From NCBI GenBank assembly GCA_964467615.1, contig CAYXRK010000015.1, positions 1 through 45,130 on the forward strand: a stretch of 45,130 nt of DNA, in the 5' to 3' direction. A program made the position numbers and the translations under genes. A model generated the notes under the pieces. It was given only the letters and a program-made list of their open reading frames with translations. It was not told the origin of the DNA and did no database searches. Origin of the DNA: CAYXRK01 sp964467615. GTDB taxonomy: Bacteria > Hydrogenedentota > Hydrogenedentia > Hydrogenedentales > GCA-2746185. Positions 28,401-33,642 of this stretch are shown piece by piece. Numbering within the stretch: the stretch's first letter is position 1; each line of letters begins with the position of its first letter.

Positions 28401-30612
28401 GTTCGTGGGCGATCACAGCAACGTCGTGGGTCTGCCCGCCGGCGCGTCCGGGCTCGGCGGCTCGGACCAGTTCTTCAGCGACATCGGAATTTCGGAAATC
28501 GACGAGTTAATCGATCCCGTCCTCTCCGATAACGGCGGGACCGCCGCGACGCACGCGCTCACCCTGTTCGGCCCCGGTGTCAGCGCGGGCGACAACGCGT
28601 TCATTACCGTTCCGCCCTTAGAAGAGGGTCCGTTCGTCGACCAGCGCGGCGCAGGTTTCGACCGTATCGAAGTCGGGACGGTCGACGTCGGCGCAGTGGA
28701 AATGCAGAGCGCCGGAGACTCGCTGACCGTACTCGTCCAGCCCGCGGATGAACAGCGCGCGTCCACTGCGTTCCTGCCCATCCATTTCGATGTCATCTTC
28801 AGCGATCCCGTCCGCGGGTTCGGCGTGAACGATGTAACGAACGAGGGCACCGCCTCCGGATTCGTATTCACCGTTACCCGGATCACTGACGCTCGCTACC
28901 TGCTGACCGCCGATTCCGCGCTTGTCATCGACGAAGGGACCATCGTCCCCGTCATACGCCTCGGCGCGGCCACCGATTCCTGGGACCGCGAGAATTCAGT
29001 GTCGACCGCGCCCAGCGGCGGCGTCACGTACGATACCCAACTCGATTCAGACGGCGATGGTTTCCTCGACCTCGAAGAGTCCATGGCCGATATCGACTCA
29101 GACGGTATTCCCAACTATCTCGACGAAGATTCCGACGGAGATGGGGTCCCTGACAGCCTCGAACGCACCGCTGGTACGGACCCCTATGATATTGAGAATC
29201 CCGACGCGACCTTAATCGTTGCGCCCCCGGCAATCAGCGTCGAGAACGAAGGCGGCGCTGCCCAAATCGAAATCTTCAACTCCAGCGCCATGTCCTTGTC
29301 CTGGCAGGCCGAAGTGATCGCTGGTGGCGAATGGCTCACGATCGATTCGGGGGCAGCCGGAACGGATGCAGGTCTCATCGAAGTTTCGTACATCGAAAAC
29401 GTGGACGCCGAGGCGCGGGGCGGCGTGATACGCATCACCGCTCTCGGCGCCGTCGGGTTCCCGTTGGACGTCATGGTCTCGCAACAGGGCTGCGTACCTG
29501 ATAGTCTGGAGAACGTCACCGCGGCCGGAGTACCCGAATCGCAGACCGTGGAACTCGCCTGGGACGCCGTCGATGGCGCGACCGGTTACGAAGTTTATCG
29601 CAGTGAAATCGAGGACTTCGCCTCCGCCGAACTACTCGTAGCAGTCGAAGGGTTGACCTACACCGCGGAGCAAGGCACGCCGGGCGCCTTTGGTTGCCAG
29701 CCGTCGGACCCGACCGCCTACACGTACTGGGTGGTCGCCGTAAACGATTGCGGGCCCAGCTTCCCGACTCTCGCGACCGCCGACTTCAAGCGGACCACTG
29801 GAATCTACGAAACGGTATTTCCGTCTAAGGTGCTCGACCAATGGACGCGATACGCATTGGCCGATTCGACCCTCGCAATCCGGATTCGCGGCGCTGAAGC
29901 GATCGATCCCACGACCGTATGGGGCTCCGTCCACACCGATGGATTCGATTCAACCGATGTCGCATGGATGCCCATCGACGGTGACGCCGCCGATGGATGG
30001 GCCATGTATCGTCCCGCCGCGCCGTGGCAGTACGGCTCGGTCGTTACGATGGTGGCCGGTGCTCTCACGACCAGCGGCGCTCCGATCGGGCCCTACAGTT
30101 ACTCGTTCGTAGTCGAATCGGAACTTGATTCGCGCTCCCGCGGCCCCCAGTTCGGGCCCGGCACCGTCGGCAACGTGGGTGTCTCAACCATCCAGATTGG
30201 TCCCGAAACCGCGTACCGCATCGGGCCTGACACGGTCTTCGATTCGCCAATCGATATTTGGCTTCCGTTGCCCGACGGCGTCCGCCCAGGCTCAGTCCGC
30301 TTGGAATACCGCGTGAACGTCGACGGTGTGTCCAAGTGGTATTCGGCGGACGAAATCGACGGATGGCTGGCGCCCAACAGTATCGGGTCGTCGACCAGCG
30401 ATGGAACCACGTACATCGGCTTCACCGCCCGCCACGCGGGAACAGTCCGGCTGACGGCCATCGCGGCCACGGCGAACGGGTTGGCGGCTGTCATGCCTCT
30501 GGCCGGCATATCCAACGCTGGCGACGTAGCGGCATTCGCGATTATTCTGATGCTATGCGTTGCGGCAGGGCGGCGCAGCGCTCGAAAGCGCCAATTCATC
30601 GACCGTCAGTAA
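19411..30612 (+). CDS. Giant modular surface protein: 110-aa repeats, tandem-95 domains, beta-helices, C-terminal anchor
   Basis: About 3,733 residues from ATG 19411 (ATG 19414, ATG 19348 or GTG 19321 also possible). The preferred start gives a signal peptide, RGFLSLITMAAVFAFSPASFA. Order by base position: five 110-residue repeats (19519-21183); two ~155-residue repeats (21184-22111); two tandem-95/cadherin-like domains (22112-22705); two beta-helix blocks, each opened by an SLREAL motif and rich in GGG-I/NS turns (22710-25030); a putative Ig domain (25045-25345); six tandem-95 domains (25348-27147); a linker domain; a third beta-helix block (27544-28710); thrombospondin-3 DSDGDG repeats (29041-29205); a BACON-like domain (29215-29490); an FN3 domain (29500-29790); and a C-terminal helix followed by GRRSARKR. 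No catalytic motif was recognised. Such proteins are usually adhesins or matrix proteins stiffened by calcium. It follows the 483-residue gene by 64 bases and probably shares its transcript. Confidence 0.88.
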   Translation: MMTRDQVFTIREAGLRGFLSLITMAAVFAFSPASFAVVMTPSVTDSTTDEDVQTTTGLVITANPGEMGQVTSHYKITNITNGNLFQNNGTSSISNNDFITLAEGSAGLKFTPDGDFFGAGSFDIQASNAANNGGLDGSVITATITVNAVADTPSVTGATTNEDTQTTSGLVVSRNANDGTEVTHFKIISITNGSLFQNDGTSAIASNDFITFAQANAGLKFTPSTDFFGSGSFDVQASTSNMDAGLGGSTDTATITVNEVADTPSVTDTTTDEDTQSSSGLVISRNVADGAEVTHFKITNITNGALFRNNGTTAITNGDFITFAIANAGLKFTPTAQFSGNGTFDIQSSLSNGDSGLGGSVITATVTVNPVADTPSVTNASTNEDVQTTTGLVVSRSANDGPEVTHFKITSITNGSLFQNDGTTAIADNAFITFAQANAGLKFTPSANSSASGSFQVQASTSNLDAGLGGSAVTATITVATVADTPSVTGATTNEDTQSTSELVISRNAADSTEVTHFKITNITGGPLFRNDGATAISNNTFITFAIGNAGLKFTPTSNSNTAGTFDIQSSLSSGDSGLGGSVITATITITPINDAPVLDNSGTLELDDIGEDGFNNAGTQISDIFTSGSVADLITDVDPSALEGIAVTAVADTNGEWQYSLDSGTNWLAFGSVSASSATLLAADEFVRFVPDLNFNGAVDPGITFKAWDLSDGNTSGDTGKNASSGGVATAFSTATETARVTIVVVNDAPVLDNGGDLLLGTIAEDPITNGGTLVSTMLASSGTTPNPITDLDSGAQEGIAVTAADTTNGVWQFSTNGGSSWTSFGTVSNTMATVLADDHLARFAPTLNFNGTVDPGITFRAWDRSDGNPSGTQNVNASATGSTTAFSVATETAALTVTSVNDAPVVNADSDMTDEDNSVTIVVLGNDSDVDNVIADATVVVTVAPANGSTGVNPLDGSILYSPNPDFNGVDTFTYRVTDTGNPPLSNSALVTITVNAINDPPNVVNDTKLTNVDVPVLIDVLANDDDLETALDPASVIVTVPANNGMTSVNLADGVITYTPNLGFRGVDNFVYQASDSGSPLPVASDIATVTVSVTPDALIVDSVLDEQDGDVSTGNLSLREALQFIAEDGTITFDGAVFTGSNEITLTLGALAVSRDMIIVGPGAADLAVDGNGLSRVFDVTGGAVSMSGLTIKGGSVTDESGAGIRVDTSATLLLTNCVVSENDAMDSDLTENERGGGIFAGGDVTIRDSNVVGNTAGAGGGVYAEGELRVINSTVSGNTATVRDSGGILSADGDTVITHATITGNAAQGGGGVSKENAGVLFENSVVAGNTATGAAPDVKGVIASNGTNLVQDESGSEGWAVTDLLGIPSAIVLDPTLRDNGGPTLTHALLPDSPAIDAGTDSVATLAGLTLDQRGSGFPRIKGTAVDLGVYETGALVVDTLVDQASGAGTSLREALAAAEPGDMITIAVTGQLSLDPLLGRLEVGSSVSIHTAGSGLFTVSGGGLSQILFVLQPFTYVNVTGATFADGFDDTVGGGAILNFGQMVLADSVFTGNVAQDSDGGAVNNHGTMVFNGCSFDQNSADNLGGAIINWGGTLTLNASTVTENTAGFSGGGLHNFLNGVVSVFNTNVSDNTSESAGGLNNSTTGALSVLNSAVVRNAATLDGGGILNRGELTITNSTISTNSATRNGGGVFQSSGTTVLLNATITNNIADDSDTGSADGGGFRNAGGTVSAGNSIFAGNFDTVGNDGEGNIHPDVSGSFTTLGANLIGNRNGSSGFVVAENGDIIGTASEPISAGLGPLANYGGLTETHVLMVQSLAIDAGNTGLVTAPPFNSPTYDQRDIGFDRLVDGDGDGEAIVDIGAFEFLTTTPFFSSTPVLAVNEDQLYSYNITVADDDLAEIFSISASTVPTWLTFTDNGDGTATLTGTPDNEDVGPGDPPQFDQGMHEVVLVVEDWAHAVFPQQFFITVTGVNDAPSAVDDVDNTFEDTPVVVVVLDNDSDVDGSIVPGSVTVTTPPTNGIAVVNTVNGVITYGPDPDFNGTDTFQYSVSDDGTPAPNQTSIATVTVTVDPLNDAPRLFNDAATFDEDTPVTVNVLVNDGDVDGNLVPSLILVSTEALNGTTSVDAMTGTITYTPNADFNGADSFEYRAFDDGGPLPALSSTALVSVTMNPVNDAPRTQNDPVTTNEDTSLLVSVLSNDADVDGNLVPGTVVLTIAPAHGTTNVDPATGAINYVPSMDYNGPDSFTYRVTDDGSPLPALSSTGVVEITVTPVNDPPRPNDDNFSTPEDTPVDLSVLSNDLDVDGNLVLASLTIITPPEHGSASVDPATGTITYTPAPDFNSVDPFEYEITDDGSPTPPQTSRGRAQISVSPVNDAPRLADDMAFADEEETIEIPVLANDSDVDGSLVPATLALVSPPAHGAASVNTGAGIITYTPAAEFNGADTFTYRVFDNGSPQPPQSAAATITVVVGAVNDTLGARDDFATTNEDVPAVIVVLVNDVDIDGDILASSVTIVSAAANGTTDVNTATGVVTYTPNENFNGTDTFAYEVMDVGLPLPPTTSGATVAVTVNSVNDAPVLAAPLARQGLQDSDIAIDGVAVADADVGESAPAHLQVSLEVSDGTLDLDLGVNSGILVADGGVGGPSMVLVGGVEGLNAALATLRYHSDPLHYGLDTIAIAVSDLGNTGGGGPLTDSSDVVIALAPTLMEVSTLVDEVDGDVSPQDLSLREAITEMTSGGRIVFAPELSGTLSLDSRFGEFTIDKSLIIDGPGAALITISGGLDSRIFNVTDGDASPNKNVVIRGLTLTDGAPGPGLNGGAIDNTEDLFLDRCVIFGNSAENGGGIYSRGALTLVDCSGSGNSALDSGGFLLSLPSETAVIRRSTIAGNEAKEGGGIMNVGALLLENSTLSGNRATQNGGAIYHGAAASLVLLNATVTGNIADANATSSGLGGGIFVVTGASPADLRNCIVAGNFDTPNNAGGGVVHPDLSGAFVGDHSNVVGLPAGASGLGGSDQFFSDIGISEIDELIDPVLSDNGGTAATHALTLFGPGVSAGDNAFITVPPLEEGPFVDQRGAGFDRIEVGTVDVGAVEMQSAGDSLTVLVQPADEQRASTAFLPIHFDVIFSDPVRGFGVNDVTNEGTASGFVFTVTRITDARYLLTADSALVIDEGTIVPVIRLGAATDSWDRENSVSTAPSGGVTYDTQLDSDGDGFLDLEESMADIDSDGIPNYLDEDSDGDGVPDSLERTAGTDPYDIENPDATLIVAPPAISVENEGGAAQIEIFNSSAMSLSWQAEVIAGGEWLTIDSGAAGTDAGLIEVSYIENVDAEARGGVIRITALGAVGFPLDVMVSQQGCVPDSLENVTAAGVPESQTVELAWDAVDGATGYEVYRSEIEDFASAELLVAVEGLTYTAEQGTPGAFGCQPSDPTAYTYWVVAVNDCGPSFPTLATADFKRTTGIYETVFPSKVLDQWTRYALADSTLAIRIRGAEAIDPTTVWGSVHTDGFDSTDVAWMPIDGDAADGWAMYRPAAPWQYGSVVTMVAGALTTSGAPIGPYSYSFVVESELDSRSRGPQFGPGTVGNVGVSTIQIGPETAYRIGPDTVFDSPIDIWLPLPDGVRPGSVRLEYRVNVDGVSKWYSADEIDGWLAPNSIGSSTSDGTTYIGFTARHAGTVRLTAIAATANGLAAVMPLAGISNAGDVAAFAIILMLCVAAGRRSARKRQFIDRQ
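19519..21183 (+). repeat. Five tandem ~333-bp (110-residue) protein repeats
   Basis: Each unit begins with (A)DTPSVT and contains NEDTQ/DEDTQ, VTHFKI, LFQNDGT or LFRNNGT, FITFA, AGLKFTP and SGLGG/AGLGG. Units start near 19519, 19856, 20186, 20518 and 20851. Units 2 and 4 match each other best (both LFQNDGT, AQANAGLKFTPS, QASTSN), as do units 3 and 5 (both LFR, AGLKFTPT, FDIQSSLS). Confidence 0.9.
21184..22111 (+). repeat. Two ~460-bp (155-residue) repeats
   Basis: Two consecutive units start at NDAPVLDN and share EGIAVTA, a WQ(Y/F)S strand, LNFNG and DPGITF(K/R)AWD. They are cadherin/VCBS-like and differ from the units on either side. Confidence 0.8.
22112..22705 (+). repeat. Two tandem-95 (cadherin-like) repeats, first group
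   Basis: Two units of ~99 residues, each starting with NDAP/NDPP and carrying a V(L)xNDxDxD loop, an ITYTPN or ILYSPN strand, and DxFxYxxxDxG. They lead into the first beta-helix block. Confidence 0.8.
25348..27147 (+). repeat. Six tandem-95 (cadherin-like) repeats, second group
   Basis: Six units of 99-101 residues start near 25348, 25645, 25948, 26248, 26551 and 26848. Each has NDAP(R)-type openings, a (T/E)EDTP segment, VLxNDxDVDG, GxxxVDxxTGxITYTP, FNGxDxFxYxVxDDG and a V-V-TV-V end. The loops are acidic and likely bind calcium. Confidence 0.88.
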
Positions 30613-30627
30613 AAAATCCCGTTGAGG

Positions 30628-30649
30628 GGCGCGGAAACGTTTCCGCGCC
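30628..30649. terminator. Perfect 22-bp palindrome between convergent genes; possible bidirectional terminator
   Basis: GGCGCGGAAAC is followed directly by its exact reverse complement GTTTCCGCGCC. It lies 15 bases after the giant-gene stop and about 70 bases after the end of the opposing binding-protein gene, where a shared terminator would be expected. On the plus strand no T-run follows. On the minus strand a run of six T (30616-30611) begins 11 bases beyond the stem. The core GGAAACGTTTCC also resembles LacI-family operators. Confidence 0.5.
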
Positions 30650-30720
30650 GCAGACCTCCGGCTATGGTTCTGAGCGTGAACGGACTTGAACTGATTCCAA
30701 GTCGCGGCTGTTGCTTACGC

Positions 30721-31752
30721 CTACGCGCCGCCGCGAAGACGTTTTAGCTCGGCCCAAAACGGTTCGACGTTGTCCTTGCGCACGGTCACGAAATCGATTT
30801 CGATGTTCTTGCTTGCGGGAATGACCGATTTGTCCCCGCGCGCCAACGCCGCCAATACGCGCACGCTTTCGTAGCCGTATTTGAAGGGCTGCTGGCTGAC
30901 GGTGCCGTGCACGTGGCCGTCGATGATTCCTTGGAGGGTGTCGTCGGCCTCATCAAAACTCACAATCTTGATTTGGCCGGCCTTCCCCGCCTCTTTCACG
31001 GCAGTGAGGCAATTCGGTACGTTGTAAGCGAACAGGCCGACCATGCAATTGAGGTCGGCGTAAGAGGCCATCGCGTCTTGAGCGTTTTGTTTTGCGCGTG
31101 AGTAGTCGAAATTGTCCGTGCGCGTCCCGAGTATCTTGTATTTCCCCTCCGTGTGCACCGCGTCCGGCGCGTCGAACTGCACGCTTTCGATCGGGACTAG
31201 GGGCCGATCGAGCAGTTCGTCGGTAACGCCTTGCCGGCGTTGACGGGCGTTCAATTGTTCGAGGCGGCCGACAAAAATCATGATGTTGCCGCCGTCCGGC
31301 AGCACTTCCTTCACGAGCTTTCCCGCCTGCCTGCCCGCTTTGTAGTTGTCCATTCCGATAAAGCACAAGCGATTGGAATCCGGCGCGTCGGAATCTTGCG
31401 TGATGACGTTCGTGACCTTGCACGCTTCGTTGATGAATTCGACCTGGTTCGCCGCGTCAATCGGGCTAATTGCGATGCCGTCGACGCCGTTCGTGAGCAA
31501 GTTCTCGACGATGCGCTTCTGGTCCCCGATGCCCTTGGGCGGCATGTGGACTTCGCAATTCACGCCGAAGGCCTTGCCGCCCGCGAGCGCACCCGCCTCG
31601 GCGATGGTCCAGAACGGGTCGATTCCGTTGGTGACATAGGCCACGCGAATTTCGTCCGAGCCGCCGCCGCCCTCACTCTTCTCGCGGGCGCATCCGGCGA
31701 ATACCGTCATCCCGACAATCAGAATTGCTGACAATACCCAACGCGTTTTCAT
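30721..31752 (-). CDS. Ribose-type (Peripla_BP_4) sugar-binding lipoprotein
   Basis: A 343-residue protein. GGGAGG lies 7 bases before ATG 31752. The N-terminus is a lipoprotein signal (ILIVGMTVFAGC) with the lipobox Cys at about residue 20, then a Gly/Ser-rich linker. The mature part has the RbsB-like pattern: IRVAYVTNGIDPFWTIAEAG, DGIAISPIDA in the first lobe, NVITQDSDAPDSN, then GRQAGKLVKEVLP and YEAV-like C-terminal turns (PFKYGYESVRVLA). The family binds sugars in the periplasm and delivers them to an ABC permease. No cognate permease or RbsA-type ATPase is in the window. It is the last gene of a likely unit with mdh and an SDR (19 bases after the SDR stop). Ligand unknown. Confidence 0.9.
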   Translation of the reverse strand: MKTRWVLSAILIVGMTVFAGCAREKSEGGGGSDEIRVAYVTNGIDPFWTIAEAGALAGGKAFGVNCEVHMPPKGIGDQKRIVENLLTNGVDGIAISPIDAANQVEFINEACKVTNVITQDSDAPDSNRLCFIGMDNYKAGRQAGKLVKEVLPDGGNIMIFVGRLEQLNARQRRQGVTDELLDRPLVPIESVQFDAPDAVHTEGKYKILGTRTDNFDYSRAKQNAQDAMASYADLNCMVGLFAYNVPNCLTAVKEAGKAGQIKIVSFDEADDTLQGIIDGHVHGTVSQQPFKYGYESVRVLAALARGDKSVIPASKNIEIDFVTVRKDNVEPFWAELKRLRGGA

Positions 31753-31771
31753 GGTAGTCCTCCCTCTAGAA

Positions 31772-32548
31772 TCAGGCGACGGTGTGCGCGCCGTTGACGC
31801 AAATGTTCTGCCCGCTCACGTAGGAGGCTTCCTCCGACGCGAGAAAGACGACGGTGTCGCCAACTTCCTTGGGGACGCCCCAACGCTTGGACGGCAATCC
31901 CGCGAGATACATGTCCTTCTCCGCTTGCGGATCATTCTCGTGACGCTCGACAGGAATCCAGCCGGGGGACACCATGTTGACCGTGATGTTCCATGGCGCC
32001 AACTCGGTGGCGAGGCTGCGAGTGAACCCGTTCTGACCGCCTTTCGCGGCGGCGTAGGCGGTGAAGTTTCCGACGCCGCGTTGAAACACTTCGGAGCCGA
32101 TATTGATGACGCGGCCCCAGCGCCGATGCTTCATCCCGGCCAGTGTCTCACGGACCAACAGGAACGGGCTCTTTACGAAGAAATCCAACATGCTTTGGTA
32201 GAAGGCCCAATCGTATTCCTCGATGGGCTTGAGCGGCTGTTCGGGCGTCGCGTTGATGACCAGGATATCAATCGGTCCGAGCTGCTGCTCGATTTCGTTC
32301 ACCATGCGCTTCACGTCGGCGGGGTCGACCGCGCTGCCGCGGAACAGCGCGCCCGCGTGTCCCTTGGCTTTGAAATCATCAAACGCTTTTTCACCGCGCG
32401 CCTGGTTGTTCATGTAGTTCATGGCGACTTTAGCTCCCGCAGCGCCGAGCGACATGGCCATCGCTTTGCCGAGGCCCGTGCTGCTCCCCGTCACCAACGC
32501 GACTTTGCCGTCAAGCCGAAAGGGGGCATGTCCGTTTGGTCCCGCCAT
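31772..32548 (-). CDS. SDR family NAD(P)-dependent oxidoreductase
   Basis: A 258-residue short-chain dehydrogenase/reductase. The frame is open 165 bases further upstream, into mdh, but ATG 32548 is chosen: GGAGG lies 5 bases before it and the Rossmann fold begins right after (LDGKVALVTGSSTGLGKA). Visible motifs are TGxxxGxG near residue 20, INAT in place of the usual NNAG, the catalytic Ser in INIGSEVF, and the YxxxK pair in YAAAKGG; SPGWIPVE is the usual post-active-site turn. The length is typical of classical SDRs. Substrate cannot be read from sequence; sitting between malate dehydrogenase and a sugar-binding protein, a sugar or sugar-acid oxidoreductase is one guess. Confidence 0.92.
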   Translation of the reverse strand: MAGPNGHAPFRLDGKVALVTGSSTGLGKAMAMSLGAAGAKVAMNYMNNQARGEKAFDDFKAKGHAGALFRGSAVDPADVKRMVNEIEQQLGPIDILVINATPEQPLKPIEEYDWAFYQSMLDFFVKSPFLLVRETLAGMKHRRWGRVINIGSEVFQRGVGNFTAYAAAKGGQNGFTRSLATELAPWNITVNMVSPGWIPVERHENDPQAEKDMYLAGLPSKRWGVPKEVGDTVVFLASEEASYVSGQNICVNGAHTVA

Positions 32549-32553
32549 CTCGT

Positions 32554-32558
32554 CCTCC
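32554..32558 (-). promoter_or_regulatory. Shine-Dalgarno that fixes the SDR start
   Basis: GGAGG on the minus strand lies 5 bases before ATG 32548. This rules out the longer frame that would run 136 bases into mdh. Confidence 0.75.
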
Positions 32559-32577
32559 GATCCTCGTGTTCGCGCGA

Positions 32578-33528
32578 CTACAGAATACCGAGTTCCTTGA
32601 GGCCGTCGATGCCCGTGCGCACTTCGCTGGCGGATTTGTGCAGCGCCTCGTGTTCCGCGCTCGACAGCTCGAGTTCGAGTATTTTCTCGACGCCTTCCGC
32701 GCCGAGCACGCACGGCACGCCGATGTACACGTCATTCAATCCGTACTGGCCGGTCATGTGCGCCGAGCAAGGAAGCAATTGTTTCTCATCACGCACAATC
32801 GTCTCGGCCATTCGCGCCGCGCTCGCGCCAGGGGCGTAATACGCGCTGCCGGTCTTTAACAGGGCGACAATCTCGCCGCCGCCCTTGCGCGTGCGGTCGA
32901 CCAACGCGTCGATGCGGTCCTGCTTCATCAGCTTGGTGATCGGAATTCCGGAAACGGTCGTGTACTGCGGCAGCGGCACCATGTCGTCACCGTGCGATCC
33001 GAGCACCATCGTGTCGATGTTCTTCATGTTGATGCCGAGTTCCATCGAAACGAACGCGCGGAGGCGGGCGCTGTCCAAGCAGCCTGCCATTCCCACCACG
33101 CGGTTCGCGGGGAACCCCAGCTTTTTGAACATCAGATAAACCATCACGTCGAGCGGATTTGTGACGACGATTACGGTGCTATTCGGCGCATGCTTGATGA
33201 TGTTTTGCGCAATGGTAGTGATGATTTGACCATTCTTCTCGAGCAAGTCCAATCGCGTCATGCCCGGTTTACGCGCGAGTCCGGCGGACACGATGCAAAC
33301 GTCCGCGCCGTCGATGTCCGCGTAGTCGTTTGTGCCGCGCACCATGGAGCCGTAACCCCGAATAGGCCCTGCCTGAGTGAGGTCGAGTGCCTTGCCCTGC
33401 GGAAAACCTTCGACAACGTCGAATAGAACCACGTCACCCAATCCCATCTCCGCGCAGTATTGCGCCGCTGAAGCGCCCACGTTTCCCGCGCCGATACATG
33501 CAATTTTGAACCGCTTGCCCGATGCCAT
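32578..33528 (-). CDS. mdh: Malate dehydrogenase (LDH-like type)
   Basis: A 316-residue NAD-dependent enzyme that interconverts malate and oxaloacetate in the TCA cycle. GGAG lies 7 bases before ATG 33528. The Rossmann loop is GAGNVGASAA, followed by FDVVEG with the Asp that selects NAD. The substrate loop ARKPGMTR carries the arginines typical of malate rather than lactate dehydrogenases. TNPLDVM, the subunit-contact/catalytic segment AGCLDSARLRAF (active-site Asp and Arg) and the catalytic His in LGSHGDDMVPL are intact. The length fits the LDH-like MDH family of Chlorobi, Chloroflexus and many other bacteria. It is the first gene of the minus-strand unit mdh-SDR-binding protein, 29 bases before the SDR. 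Confidence 0.96.
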   Translation of the reverse strand: MASGKRFKIACIGAGNVGASAAQYCAEMGLGDVVLFDVVEGFPQGKALDLTQAGPIRGYGSMVRGTNDYADIDGADVCIVSAGLARKPGMTRLDLLEKNGQIITTIAQNIIKHAPNSTVIVVTNPLDVMVYLMFKKLGFPANRVVGMAGCLDSARLRAFVSMELGINMKNIDTMVLGSHGDDMVPLPQYTTVSGIPITKLMKQDRIDALVDRTRKGGGEIVALLKTGSAYYAPGASAARMAETIVRDEKQLLPCSAHMTGQYGLNDVYIGVPCVLGAEGVEKILELELSSAEHEALHKSASEVRTGIDGLKELGIL

Positions 33529-33539
33529 CGTCTATCTCC

Positions 33540-33551
33540 GTTTACGTAAAC
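33540..33551. promoter_or_regulatory. Palindrome upstream of mdh, possible operator
   Basis: The perfect 12-bp palindrome GTTTACGTAAAC lies 11 bases before the mdh ATG, adjoining its ribosome site. A TATACT hexamer reading toward mdh is at 33585-33590 without a good -35. A palindrome between a promoter and the start suggests a repressor site; this is inferred from position and symmetry only. Confidence 0.35.
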
Positions 33552-33642
33552 AATCCCGTCAAAAGTGGTGCGGGGAAGGGCGAAAGTATAGCGAACACCC
33601 GGCCCGAATAACCAGACCAATAGCAAAATCGACGAGTACAAA

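Noticed and set aside
31751..32839. 362-codon plus-strand frame across SDR and mdh
   Set aside because: It is antisense to two genes with complete catalytic motifs.
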